A stretch of 64,000 bases of DNA, taken from contig JAMYGW020000003.1 of assembly GCA_025617375.2 (NCBI GenBank), forward strand, positions 2,108,001-2,172,000. Direction: 5' to 3'. The DNA is from Acarospora socialis. Taxonomy: Eukaryota > Ascomycota > Lecanoromycetes > Acarosporales > Acarosporaceae. Under the pieces are notes generated by a model that saw only the letters and a list, made by a program, of their open reading frames with translations, was not told the DNA's origin and made no database searches. The translations under genes and the position numbers were made by a program. Positions 47,520-60,100 of this stretch are shown piece after piece; position 1 is the first letter of the stretch; the number at the start of each line of letters is the position of its first letter.

Positions 47520-48177
47520 TCATACAACCCCCCTCAAGCCCCAACCCCTCCTCATCCTCCTCTCCAAAACCTTCACCCGTTTCCTCAGTGCCTCCACAAA
47601 CACCAGAACCCCACCCCACGACCTCCGACGAGACTGCGCCCGACCCCCACTCCGACCGCGAGTGCAGAACTTGGCCATCGCATCCGCGTGGCGGGTTGCT
47701 TCGCTGTTGATCTGCAGCTATGGATCAAGTCAGCTTACCTTCTCTCGATTCTCGACAGGGACGAGACGAAAAGAGCCCCTGGGGGCCGCCAGCGGTAGAT
47801 AACGTACGGTGGAATCCCCCCACCCGACATCCTCATCGCCATCGCTAGACGCCTCCTCTCCATATTCCGACGGAGTTGCGAGGAACACCGACGACGAAGA
47901 CAGCGTCATCGGCATGAGGTCCCAGGTGTCTGGGAACGTCGGATCGATACCCTCGATCGTGATATGCTGCTTCCAATTAACTGCCTGACTCCCTCCGAAG
48001 GAAAGAAAAAAGCTAGGGGTCAGGGAGTACCTCGCAATCACCTCCTCCCTCGACTTCAAGAAGGCAATCGTAGTCATGGCTCGAGATGGGCGTCAGGTCG
48101 TGCCCGGCGACCTCCTCGGTGAATTTGCTTGCTCTGGGGCCCTCGGTCGGGGATGGGGCGTGGGTGGAGGACTCCAT
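47520..48177 (-). CDS. small hypothetical protein
   Basis: A three-exon model: MESSTHAPSPTEGPRASKF at 48177, then DYDCLLEVEGGGDCE, an intron of about 50 bases, WKQHITIEGIDPTFPDTWDL with the acidic stretch EEASSDGDEDVGWG, then a second intron after VENRE, and a basic end (VEALRKRVKVLERRMRRGWG). No domain is recognised. Consistent splice signals and the charged coiled tail make a real gene likely, but exon borders are uncertain; an alternative ATG at 48077 starts a single-exon frame of 115 codons. Confidence 0.45.
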
Positions 48178-48453
48178 TGTTCTGGCGATGTTGGACGAGA
48201 TGTTTTGAGGTGTGTGTTGGTTGGGAAGATGGTGTGGTTGGGAAGAAAGTATGGTAAGGACGAGAGTATGGTAGGGACGAGAGTATGGTGGGGAAGAGGG
48301 TGTGATAGAGAAGAGAGTATGATGCGATTTACGGAAGTAGCTGTTGTTGTGTTGCTATGGGAGTGCTTCAGAGTAGTATACGGAAAGTGCGATCGAGGTG
48401 GTGGGGGGTGAGGGAAAGAGAGTGAGGCATATATAGTACTGAGGCCCTTCGGA

Positions 48454-48740
48454 CTAGACTCGAACGGGGTGCCTTTCAAGGGAGGAAATCACACGGTATG
48501 ATCGCACCTATCGCGATCGCAACGAGGTAAGTCGTGTGTGGCGCCGACCTCATTTGGGGACGGTAGATTGACAACGGGATCGTTGACATCACTTACTGGG
48601 CGCCCTTCACGAACCAGACTAGAACGGGGTGCCTCTGAAGAGTTGGAAGTTACATGGTATGATCTCATGTATCGCGATCGCAACGAGGTACGTCCGTGTG
48701 TAGCGCACACACTCATTTGGGAATGGTAGGATAGCGACGG
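48454..48740 (+). repeat. direct repeat of about 110 bp, two copies 165 bp apart
   Basis: Copy 1 (about 48454-48565) and copy 2 (about 48618-48735) share GACTAGA.TCGAACGGGGTGCCT (with one change), CGGTATGATC/TGGTATGATC, TATCGCGATCGCAACGAGGT and TCATTTGGG.A.GGTAG in the same order. No coding signal. Placed between the small hypothetical gene and the 3' end of the OPT gene. Confidence 0.8.
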
Positions 48741-48920
48741 CGTGGTTGAAAATGGGTTGGGCTGGGCTGGTTCGTAATACCCTCAGTACAATGGAGTGCA
48801 CCACAAATGTATGCAAAATCGTTCGATTTGAATATGATATACGGTTTTGCATTATTATGATGGTCCAAAGTGTTCCCCAGGCGCTACGCGTTTGTATGGA
48901 CAGGCTTGCCAGTCGCAACC

Positions 48921-51900
48921 CTACCCGCCAAGCATCAGCAATGCTCCTCTGCAGACGGCCGTGGAAAAGTGATTAATGAGACATACCTGCTTGTAGACCT
49001 CTGTTCCCCACCACCGGAACCCATCCATCCAGCCCGGGTATATGAAGCCGAAGAAAACGACCACCAACGCAAATGCTAAGCCCGAATCGAGTGCGGCGGA
49101 CATGGTCATGGTATACTTCCCCCACCATGCCGAAGCGCGGCGCCGGATGACATAGTTGAAGACGAAACACACCAACGCCCATACCGAGAAATTGAGGCCC
49201 GTCTGGATCGGAGTGACTGTCAGCCAGCTCGACCGTACCAATGTAAGGTGGAATGGGAGTCATACCGCTGGTGGGATCCAACTCAAGCTCCCGAACAGGA
49301 CCGGTAAGTTCACCTTCCGCCACAAGTTCTTCTTGTTCCTCCTTCCCAAGAGCCACACGCCGATCGGTGCGATGGCTCCAACCGGAAACGCCCAGATAAG
49401 CGATCTGTAAAGCGCTCCTGGTCCGAAGAACCGCTGCGGACCGACGACGCCCCATAGAATGCTGCCGTTGAAATGGACTCTCGCGATGGGACAAGTGAAG
49501 CCGTTGATAGCTTGCGGAGTGCAGATATTGGGAATATATGCGAACATCCAATTCAGGACACCGATCTGCGTGAAGCTTGCTACAAGGGTGGCGACCATCT
49601 GGACGGCAAAGAGCAGCCGTGGCGGGATCTTCATGTAATGGCCTAGTTTGAGATCGGAAGAGAACTTGATTCCTTGCGCGGAGCTGATGTAGCAGTATGT
49701 TACGAATACCATGTTGGCTACCGGACGCCCTGGGAAGACGACGCCGCAGACAAGCTGGCAAATGAGGTATAGACTGCTTTGTTGATTCGTGATTGCCATG
49801 ACAATGCCAACGGGAATGTAAAGTACTGTCGTTATGGCTAAGGCCAGGAGAAGTCCGTACCATGGTAGATGGACAGGATAGCTACTCTGTTAGTAAGACT
49901 TCAGATACGAATTACAGAGGACTTACTACTCAACGACGAAGATTCCGATAGCGAGCATTGCGATGAAAGTCATAAGATACCAAGTCATAGGCACGTCTTC
50001 ATACCTTCTCATCAGTCGGCTATGGACATCCTCACCAGCCATCGAAGCGTCGGTGCCTGTCCCAGAATCATGTCTTATTCTAACTTTTCTATTCCTCGCA
50101 GTGTCCACCGATGACGATGCACCGACAGCAGAAGCGACTGGAGCGTATTCTGTCACGGTACTATCTCTGTCTTCTTCCAATGACTTCTTCGACTGTTTCC
50201 AGATATCTCTCCCATGCCAACATGCTGTGTGAGTAACCAAGGCAGAAAGACCCGCAAATTGTACAGCGTAAGCAAGGACGTAGGTAATAGGCAGATAAAC
50301 CCGGCTATAGTTATCGTACGCCTCTTTATCAAACAGAAAGTCGGGTGTTAGGATCTTGCTGACATCGTAGGGCTTTCCAGTGTCATCAAAGACGGCGGAG
50401 GATAGAATCGGCAAGAATGCCGAGTACAATGCGTTTCTGTAGTCTGCCGAACATGAGATGCTGCACGACATAAGAACGTGCTAGTAAGCTTACATAGGAT
50501 CGGGGCAACTATCCACATAACAATTACCAGACCACCAACCACATTTGCTGCCGCCCACCATGGCGTGAGGAGTGGAGAGCCGATATAAGCGATTTGGGCC
50601 CAGTCAAAGGTCATTGGGAAGAGTCCAAGCCCAGAGGCAACCCCGAACTACGTGCGGATCAGTAACATAGGGCGAGCTTCACCTCCCGGTTAAGGAGTCT
50701 TACAAGATTGGCGACAACGACGTTCTTTGGTGCAAACCAAGTGATAACGCTGAAATAACTCAAAGCCGGCATAAGGAGGCCAGGCAGGAAGTACCAAGCG
50801 AACGCGCCCAACCAGACATAAAGAAAAAAGTTCCACCTTGAGACTTTCCAGCCATTGGCGGTCTTGTTCTCCGACTTGTGCATCGTTGTAAACATCGCAG
50901 TAGACATGAGAGTTCCAGGCCAGATCATGCTCGGCGGGCGGACAAGGTATCGTCTTGTCAAACCAGCAAAAGCATACCCAAGGATCTGGGTTGAAATTGT
51001 GAGTAATATTTGGTATAGGATACTAGTCTCCTGATGATAAAACTTTGCTTGCTCGACGATAACCTAGGAACCAGTCAGACCAGGACTCTTAGACTTATAT
51101 TCAGGGGGTCTGTACGTCTGTGGCAAAGGCGAACCCAAATGATACATTGCTGCTTATGTAGACACAAGCGTGCTCTTTCTCATTCCAATGTCCTTGAGCC
51201 AGCCAGAGTCTGAATTGGCGTGTTTGGGAGGTGGGCTTATCGTCCGCACCTGAGGTTGAAAGTCGCTGTGCGAGGGTACCGTCTTCAAATGCTTCTTCTG
51301 AATCGTCGTCACGCTTCAAGAGTCTATCCCATAGTCTTCCAAGTGGATGTACTAGGACCAGAGCGATAACTGGGGTGATAGCCACACTAGGGTATCGAAG
51401 GGAAAAGAAGAGGTTTGTAGCGGAGCCTAAAAGTGCGAATAGGAGAGACAAAGTCCACATACGCGGGGCTTGATAGCTTAATTAGCACACCTTCTAACAT
51501 TGAAAAATGGGTCACATACTGCTGATGGATAACGCTGTGTTGTCAGTGGCAGATACTGACGCACGTACCTGAGGATAGCTATAGAAAAGTAAGACTTAGT
51601 TAGTCTGATCTTGAAGTCAAGGCGTACAGGCTTGTTGTATCTTCGATATTATAAGGTATTGAGAGCGCTTGGACAGTATAACTTTTGCAATGCCTACAGA
51701 GACAGGGATTGACCACTTGGAGACAAGGATGACAGGGTATGGACTATCCAAAATTGGTGTCCCCATCAGACCTGAAGAGAAAACTAGGAATCTTAACTAA
51801 CGGCGAGTTATCCGGAGGATCCTCCACGCTCCATCCGTCGCCATCACTATCCGTATTTACCTCAGCGTCCTCTTCGCTCTTTCCCGACGCTGACTCGGCG

Positions 51901-52481
51901 CTATTCGTATGAGGAACAATGTTTTCGAAGAGCTTTCCTGCATCCCCAGTAGGAACTGTATGTGCCGCCGGCAGGGTAGGGTCGACACCCGGCTCGCTCT
52001 GCCGACGCCGGGCTCTCCGAGTCGCAGTACTTCCGTCACTTGATCGGTCACCACGTCTCGAGCGCGAGCTGTCATTGGTCTCAACGTGACGCAGTGTGCT
52101 GACTTTGCCTTTCCGCCTATTCCTCCTCCGTATGTCATCGACATCCTCCTCGTCGATCTCCGAACCATCGGTGCTGAAACTCAGGTCATGCACCGGTAAC
52201 GCACCGTAGGAGCCTGTTCCCTGCGCCGGCGATGACCGCAGGAGCAAAGGCGCTCTGGACATGAAGGAAATGAAGCGCTGGAATGGTCCCACAGGTGTCT
52301 CGGTTCGGGGCAAGGAATCATGACTCTCGTTGCTGCTGGCGAAGTGTCTCCGAAGCAGCGAGGCATCGGAGTCGGGGTTGGTATCTTCGTCAAGCTCTTG
52401 TTGATGTCTTGGTATTAATTCATAGTTCTCACTTATCTTCCGTTCATTGTGCAACGCCCTATCGCCGTTGGGAGGGGTCAT
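48921..52481 (-). CDS. OPT-family oligopeptide/metal-complex transporter
   Basis: Multi-exon gene on the minus strand. The first exon (52481 to about 51790) codes for ~220 cytosolic residues, Ser/Arg/Asp-rich; the exact join to the next exons between 51790 and 51560 is uncertain. Then come PRMWTLSLLFALLGSATNLF, FSLRYPSVAITPVIALVLVHPLG, the block at 50961-50659 (WNFFLYVWLGAFAWYFLPG), IAYIGSPLLTPWWAAANVVGG, NALYSAFLPILSSAVFDDTG, TWYLMTFIAMLAIGIFVVE, the OPT signature region FPGRPVANMVFVTYCYISSA, IPPRLLFAVQMVATLVASF, CPIARVHFNGSILWGVVGPQR-FFGPGALYR and a last block WWGKYTMTMSAALDSGLAFA. These proton-coupled carriers of the plasma membrane take up peptides, glutathione or siderophores. The last exon border is uncertain. 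Confidence 0.85.
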
Positions 52482-53128
52482 GTGGAGAAGACAGAGTTCT
52501 GGTTACACGTGTGACGCTACGATTTACAACAACTCGAGTATTGAGCCACTCCAAGACAACACCACTATCTAGGGTTACAGGTCTCATACTTGAAGATTAC
52601 AATGCTCAGAGGCCTTGGGCACTGTCTAATGGCTGCAATATTTTATTTAAATGCTCCCTCTCCTATATGCCTATCTGTTTGCGAGTGACGTTGCGTAAGG
52701 GGTTACGTACGGTAGTAGGGAGTTACCCTAGAGCCAAATACCACACGTATAAGAGAATTGGTGCGCAATTAATACCTGAGAGTACGCAGTTACGATGCTA
52801 TGAGATCTTACATCCATGTTGTTGCTAAGTCTCCTCGAGGTCCCTCCAGTCAGGACTTACGTCTTACAGGAAGTGGCACGTTGAGCTTATCGATAAGAGA
52901 TCCTGTCAGCCGTATGATTCTCGCTAAGCAAGCGGGATGACTTGCAGGTGTTGATCCGCTCATGGTCCCTCGGCGATGCAGAGTTAGACGTGTCCATTCA
53001 CTCAACTCGCAGATTCATGCTATAAACACGAGTCGCGAACGCGCCGATATGCTCAATTATGCTTCTGCTATCTCCATCACTGAACTCATCTCACACCAAT
53101 CACCCTTATCCCATTCGACACCGACGCG
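52482..53128. other. divergent intergenic space
   Basis: About 650 bases between the OPT start (-) and the OB-fold gene start (+). A plus-strand open frame into this space is a shadow of the OPT first exon. No repeat or RNA gene recognised. Confidence 0.45.
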
Positions 53129-54960
53129 ATGGCGGCCACAACTAATCAATCCGAACTGGACTTCAAGCTCAAACCATGCATTACGGAGATACTGCGTACC
53201 GACTACTGCCAAGCAGGGCTGATCATGCTCGTGGACAAGGTCGTACTGGTCACCATGACCAAGACCGAGTTCAATCGAGCATACCGCCTTTACCTTAGTG
53301 ACGGGGAGAAGAGCATCCAAGGTATGCATGTTACTGTCGTCAATTGACTTTGTTAGAGCTAATGATAGCACTTACTAGCCGTCCTTACACCTCTTATGCA
53401 CCGTTTTGTCTATACAGGAGAGATTCGAGAGGGATCATACGTCAAGCTTGATAAATATAAGTTGGCGTTCGGGAAGAAAATGATCGGAGTCGGCAATGTC
53501 GCGTAGGCATCACCTTCCGACGCGAAGATTGTAGGGCTGACTGTGTCCGACCCAGATATCTCGCAATTTCAGATATTCAGACTATTGGACTTCGTACCAA
53601 ATACGCGCAGGACCGGACATTTGAAAACCACGGTCTGCTTACTGAGCTTCCCGAAGAGCAGCAGCCGCCACCAAGACCATGCAAGATTGACCAGACATCT
53701 GCGACTATCGATGGTAGTTATGCCGTGTTCAAGGACCCAGCCGCCGACGACAGCCTCGTGGGCTTCATATCGAAGTTCGACGCAGAGGGTGGGGATCAAG
53801 ACACTGGTGATCATGCAGCGGCATCTACTGCACAAGCCATACCCCTGAACAAGCGCAAACGCAGATCAACATCTACTCCTCTTGGCGATATCAGCCTCAA
53901 CGAAATCTCTGTACCGGAGAAGCGCGGTAGAGGTAACAAGATCATTGCAGATACGGACACTTTTACTTTACAAAAGATATCTAAACCCGACAGTCTTCCC
54001 AAAGACATGGACTTCTACAACAAGACCATTGCTGCTTACCAGAAACGGTGTGACGAGCCTACCGCCGCTCACGGTCATTCGTGCCACTGCACGGTCTGTG
54101 CACTAGGCGACATCATGAAACACACCTCAGACGCTATCGACTCAACCAGCCCCACCACAACCGACGCCCACGCACTCACACCCACCACCAAGAACCCCCA
54201 ACCCCAACCCCAACCCCAACCCACAACCTCCCTCTCCCAAGCCGCCCTTTTCGCCCTCGAAACCGGCACACCCCTTAAACCACTCCTCACCCCCCTCGCA
54301 CTCTACCCCCTCTCCTCCATCTCCAGCTCGCGCCACAGCCGCAACCAACGCGGCGACTACCTCGCCGTCGTCAGCTGGGTCGACACCAAAACGATCAAGC
54401 GTCCCACCATGCAGCTCAAACGCGACCTGCGCCTCGTCGACCCCAGCACCGACCGCGCCGTGCTGCTTTCCGTCTTCGCCGACCCCGTAAACTTCACGCC
54501 CGCCGTCGGCACCGTCGCGCTGTTTCGGAATCTGCGCACGCACGAGTGGGATGGCGGGAGCTTAAATGCGTACGAGAAGGATTGTAAGGGGTATGAGTGG
54601 TTCGTGCCGAATCCGGAGGGGGTGGCGGGGTGTGATGTGCAAGGGTTGAGGGAGTGGTGGGTTAGGAGGCAGGAGGGGGAGAGGGAAGTAAGGAGGAGGA
54701 CGGAGGTGGTGGGGGAGAAGAAGGTAGCGCCGGTTTGTCATGATCAGTGTGTTGGACGCGGGGATCGGGAGATGGTGGAGGCGTCGCATAAGATGGGGCT
54801 GGTGGCTGGGCTTGAGGAGGTGCATGAGACCGGGTCGGCGGGTGAGAGCGAGGAAGAGGAGAATTGGGTCTATGACGATTACATCGGTTACGGCGATTAC
54901 ATGTGCAGTCTGGACAGTCCGGGCGGACAGGACGTTGCAGATTATCTTGGATTGCTATGA
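53129..54960 (+). CDS. two-OB-fold nucleic-acid-binding protein (RPA/telomere-protein-like)
   Basis: Three exons. Exon 1 starts MAATTNQSELDFKLKP and has YRLYLSDGEKSIQ, which continues after an intron (53322-53380) as AVLTPLMHRFVYTGEIREGS and YVKLDKYKLAFGKKM, resembling the N-terminal OB fold of RPA70. A very short gap of 32 bases (about 53504-53535) then joins to RPRYLAISDIQTIGLRTKYA. A low-complexity middle (KRKRRSTSTPLGDISLNEI) and a Pro-Gln run follow. The second OB-like domain is GDYLAVVSWVDTKTIKRPTM, KRDLRLVDPSTDRAVLLSVF, VGTVALFRNLRTHEWDGGSL. Such two-OB proteins are found in many Dothideomycetes and Eurotiomycetes as hypothetical proteins; a role in DNA repair or telomere care is inference. 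The end is acidic. Confidence 0.65.
54195..54222 (+). repeat. CCCCAA hexamer run inside the OB-fold gene
   Basis: About four to five CCCCAA units in a row, coding Pro-Gln repeats. The unit resembles a telomere repeat of ciliates but not the fungal TTAGGG; it is coding low complexity here. Confidence 0.8.
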
Positions 54961-55400
54961 TTGGAGGGAAGAGCGGCCGAGCCTGTTGGGTAGGTATGAG
55001 GCATCATGGCCGGCTGATAGATGTTGTACATTAGAATCAACTCCAAGCTTAATGTCTTCCATCAATTCATGACTTTCAACCAGATGCCTTTCCTGTCTTT
55101 CTGTTCGTACGAAGGGCCATCGGAGTCACGCACAAATCGCCAACTTTCCTAGCCCCCAAACTAACAGTAAACTCGCCAAGTTGCACCAAGCATGGCGATC
55201 CGGTACTCATTGAGATTCTCCGAAACCGTGTAGCGTGCGCGCCGTGTATGCGATCTGACATCGAAGCAGTCGACGATGAGGGTTGCTACTTCGTGCGAGT
55301 CAGATGCATTACAGGCAACGTCTCGTCTTCTGCAACGAGTGTACAGGACTTTAGAAGCCACTCCAGCCTATACAAATACATCAACCAACCACAACCCTCC

Positions 55401-56820
55401 TCAAAAGATCTCCACGATCCTATCATCCTCCCCCTCCTCCCCCTTCCCCTCCTCCCCACCCCCACCCCCACCCTCCTCCTCCCGCATAAGCACCTGCACC
55501 ACCCTCTCCGCCACCTCCCTAACCCCCTCATCCTCCACGCCCACATGCACCTCCCTCACAACCGGATAAACCCCCGCCTCCCTCAACACCTCCCTCCCCG
55601 CCCTCGTCGTCGTCAGCAACAGCAGCGTCTCCAAATGCGTCCGCACATTCTGCACGTCCCCGTCCCGCCTCTTGTCCGGCGGCAGGAGCTGCAGATCCGG
55701 CAGCATCGCCATCGTCTCCTCCTCGGAGTATTCTTCGCCGCCGGTGATGGGCAGCAGGATGTAGGGGAGGAGGTTGACGGCCGAGGGCGCGAGGAGGAGC
55801 GGGTGCGACGGGACGTCGAAGGCGACGTTCTTGATCGTCGAGGCGACGCCTTTGCGCCGGATGGGGGAGGCGTGTTCGGTGAAGACGATGAGTTTGGTCA
55901 GTGGGATGAGGGAGTCGTAGGGTTGGGCTGTGGTGAAGTAGGTGTGGCCGGAGGGGTACTGGGGGCCGGGGGGTTATCAATCAGCTGGGTGAGGGGGTAA
56001 TACTGGGGGAGAAAGGGGGGTGTGGGCTTACCTTGGCGAGGTCCGCGAAGAAGTAGGCGAGGTAGTCGAAGTCGGCGTGGGCGTTGTAGCGGCCTTCGGC
56101 GCCTTTGACGAAGCAGTCCATTAGTTGGTCCATTGCCATGGCTGAGGTTGATAGTGGCTTGGGCATGTCTCGTTTCAGGTCCAGGATCCGTTTTATGGCG
56201 TCCGACTTCGCCATGTTGGCGAGAAGCATGGCGATTTCATTTGCGTTGGGTTCTTTGGGGTTCTGCGTACGCACGATGTCAGTGTGACTTTCGAGCTTGA
56301 CAAGCCTCTGGCTTTGGGAGAGTGAAACGTCAAGGAGAGTGGAGGACTGACATACGGTTATACGCACGAGGAGAGACTCGAGAAAGGCATCGTCATTCGC
56401 GACGCTTTCGAGGACCTCCGGGTCATCCGAGATATTGATGAGGATGGTCAACGCATTCTTGGCTATCGGCTAAAGAGTACAAAGTCAGCGTTGCTGTACT
56501 ATGTATTCCTGGGAACAAACGCACTGTATAGTCTTTGACCAGGAGCTTCAGGTCTTTGACGGGTGTCAATTGCCCTGTCTTGAATATTGACGGCTGAACG
56601 GCGGAGTATCCAACCAAACTCTCGGCGGCTGCAAATCGCCATTGTCGTCAGACGTCAACCGTAGCTGCCGGCGAGGTCGAAAGCTAGCTCACCGATCTGT
56701 CGTATTTGCGTGTTACCATGGTGGAGGAATTCTACCAGCTATATACTTTTGCATTAGTCTCACCGGTCAGTCTGAAATGTTGTGGGGCTGCAGTGAAACC
56801 TCTTCTAGTTCTGACGGCAT
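55401..56820 (-). CDS. HGH1: Hgh1, eEF2 folding chaperone (armadillo-repeat)
   Basis: Start at 56820 gives MPSELEE, joined by an intron (about 56799-56744) to LVEFLHHGNTQIRQI, then by a second intron to AAESLVGYSAVQPSIFKTG and on to KNALTILINISDDPEVLE, NEIAMLLANMAKSDAIKRIL, YNAHADFDYLAYFFADLAK, the C-terminal DUF384-type block (FTEHASPIRRKGVASTIKNV) and GREVLREAGVYPVVREVHV. This order is that of the Hgh1/FAM203 family. Hgh1 helps the chaperonin TRiC fold the third domain of elongation factor 2 in the cytosol. The end is a Glu/Gly-rich tail finishing in RIVEIF. The frame looks intact in all exons. Confidence 0.9.
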
Positions 56821-57166
56821 ATTGGTGTGTGCTGGATGAGATATGGAAGTGGTGACGGTTTGGATAAGGATGTGGTTTTCTACGGCGCGTTCCGCCAGTG
56901 AGAAGTCGTCTGCCCTCACCATGGAAGACACAAACTTACCCAGTTTATACAGGGCGAGCCCCAACATATTCAGCAGGGTTGGCTGATCATAGGTCTTTAA
57001 AGGAGCACGTCAAAGATGAGCTTCGTGTTAAAATTGAAGAGCTTGAATACATTCGCCTTAACGTGAGTTAGGGTCTGAAGCTAGCCATAGTCCCATAGCT
57101 CGGAGTATGAATACATCAAAGCCAACGCTCCGGACCTACTCGCGAGCCACGGTAAAAGCTATACGC

Positions 57167-60100
57167 CTAATGTCTTTCCAACTGGGCCTCTGTGTTGTTC
57201 GCAATGGCAGCTTTTTGGACAGTCTGCTGAGTTTTCCCATCAGCCCCTGCCTGCTTGGGGGAGTCCCTCTTTCGCTGCAAGTCTTTTCTCTCCGGAGCCT
57301 CCGCGAACAGATCATCCACAACGCCGCCATGTCCAACACGCTGGATAATCGAATAGGCTCTCCTAAACTCATCGCGTATGGCGACAATGCCATGGTGCAC
57401 AACCGTTCGTGCAATGTTATGTTCGTGTTCGAATGGATCCTCGATAGCAAAGAGATATCTCTGCCGAACTTCCTTCGCCTCCTGACCCGGTGCTGCCGGC
57501 TCCAGCGTCTCTGTCTTCGCAGCTACCCACCCTTTGGATTGCTTGGATATAATCCCACCACGGGTCCGCAGACTGAGCACATCATAACCCCACGAGAAGC
57601 CGCCCCAGATGATGTGAGTCCCTTGATGGGCGAAATATCCGAAGAAGCCGCGGAGAAGTGAGCCAATACTCTCTCTGTTGTCCGTAAGGCGGCCATTTGC
57701 CGCACACTTCTCGATCTCTGATTCAGAGCGCCAGAAGCGGACATCGTACCCATCGACCGTAGTCTCTTCAAGTAAAGCGCCGTAAGATCCACTGGTGGGT
57801 GGCTTCCAAGCTAGCTGGAGATTAGGTACCACAGGCGGAGTCGCAACGTTGACCAGGTAATGCAAGACCATCAACACATAACCGTAGGAGGAGAGTGTGC
57901 CGTGGTAAGCGCTGTTAATCTTGCGACGCTTGGCCCAAGCTTTGATAAAAAGAACCATATCGCGAACTCTTGGGTCACAGAGGCAATAGCAGTGAAGGAG
58001 ATGAGTGTTGTGAAGCGCAAGATGATTGGAGAAGTTGATGTCGCAGTGGACACCAACCCCTGTCTTAGGGAATTCGAGTCTCGCAGAGCTAAATCCCTGT
58101 TTACGTCGATATCTCTTCAGAACGTCTGGCAGATTTTTCAAGCTAAGGCGCGCCTTGACAAGCTCAGGGTTCTCATGATCAGCATGATGTTGATTGACTA
58201 GCTCCATGAACTGTCGGATACGTCCTCGTTCGGTATCGTTGTACCACCCATCACGGATTGCCACTTCGTACATCTCGACCAGCGCTTCTAGTGAGTACTC
58301 CTCATTTTCTTCACCGCGACCTTCTGACCTCGAAGGAGAGCTATTGGGACCAGAATTGCCTTGTTGACCCGCTTGGTCGACACTGACAGGAGGTGAGCTT
58401 AAGTAATTGTTTGAGTGATGTTCATTAGACTGATGTATTTGCTCCTTATGCGCCTGACTCAACTTATACTCTTCCCACTTTTTTCTTTCCAGTTGCAGCA
58501 CTCTCAGCAGCTCTGGCGTAGGCTTCTCACAGAATTTTATGATCGGAACTCTAGTTCTTGTAAGAAGTTGGGCACCATGACCAAGTTCCAGGAATCTCTT
58601 TTCCAACATCCGCGGGATTTCCGAATCTGCTGAGGCGAGGTCTGGACGTGAATGCGGAGAGAGTAGGACAAGGTCCATGTCGGAGGAGTGGGTAGCGAAT
58701 CCAGACCGTAAACTACCAAAACTCTGTAAGGCAACGCTGCTGGGGTCGAACGAACCATTTTTCGAACGCTCAAGCTCGGCAATGACTTCCCTGCAGACGA
58801 CCTCTAAGACGAGCCTTAGGTTCTCCTTCTCTACTAATTCCGTTGTGCTAATCTCGGCTCTGCTAATCTCGCCCTGAGCGACTCTGTTCAACCAATCTAT
58901 TTGAGCGTTGATGCTTGCCCACACGGGTGGAGAGAATACTTGATTTTGTTGCTGCTGTTGCAGATAGGAATTCGTAGTAGTCAAGCCCGGCTCATAAAGT
59001 CGCTGGTTCCTGGGTGGTGGTCTGGGAGGAAACCCATTGGCATATTGCATAGGTATAGATCCACGGCCATGATAACCTTGAGACAACTGCCCCTGGGGCG
59101 CCTCGTACTTGTGAAAACCCCGTTGCATTGTCCCTTGGTGATTGCTCTGATATTGTGCTCCATATCTCTGTGGGCCACTGGGCGGAAACGTGACCTGAGG
59201 TGCGCGATGCTGATACTGATAGTTATGATTGTGGCTCGCAGATGAAATGGGATTGAAGGAATTATCGGGTTGAGCGCCAACCTGTCTCCTTTGAACCTGA
59301 TTCTGTCGTCTACGCTGCGGCTTTCCCGCACTCCTCTCTGACTTATTGTCAAAGAGAGACGAGGTTTGCGAGTTCTCTTCGGTTTCAAGGTTCTCAAGAT
59401 GTCCTTGCTGGTGTCCTGTGGCTCTATGTTGTGTACTAACTGATCGATAGCCCTGCTGTTGATTCGAGGCGTACAGATTCGGTTCCACAGGATCGGGTTG
59501 CGGTGGTTGCACAGGGCTCTCCAATAGGAGGCTACGCACCCGACTATCAAGATCAGAGGTCATCTCATGTAACCTCCTGACTTCGTCAGAAATAGGGTCG
59601 TCAAAGTCAAAAGATATCGGCTTCCCTCGACCTCGACACTCCCTCCACTCGGTGGGCGAGGGCGGATCGGCGCTGTCAAAAGGTACTTTTGCAGGAGAAG
59701 GCGTTGACTGGTTCTCGGCGAGCATGCAATGCTTGACAGACTCCAATAACTCGCCCCCACGGGCATGAAGCACCTTCACGAGTTCACGAAGTTCGGTTTC
59801 GGAGAGGCCTGGTTTCGGTTTAGAGAAGACACTCGCGCCCGCTCTGGGCCAGCCTTCAGCCGCAACTTTCCGTTCGAAGCCCGGTGGGATTGTACTGGCG
59901 CAGGTATCTGGCGGCTTGGACGAGTAAGAACCGTTAGCTTGATGTGCCTCCGGGTACGCGCTTTTCGCGAATATGCCACCAAACAGTGTTGAAGACGCCG
60001 AGTCTGTCAACCAACGCTCGAGTTCTGGAGTTGGGCGGTTGTATATCCCTTTATCAGGCCTGTTCGGCTGGAAGGTGTACATAACTCCCAAGGCTGGGAG

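Noticed and set aside
48093-48479. 128-codon Pro/His/Ser-rich minus-strand frame
   Set aside because: Low-complexity translation of C-rich DNA; it overlaps the better supported start of the small hypothetical gene.
54195-54222. CCCCAA repeats as an internal telomere tract
   Set aside because: They are in frame in a coding exon (Pro-Gln run) and do not match the fungal TTAGGG repeat.
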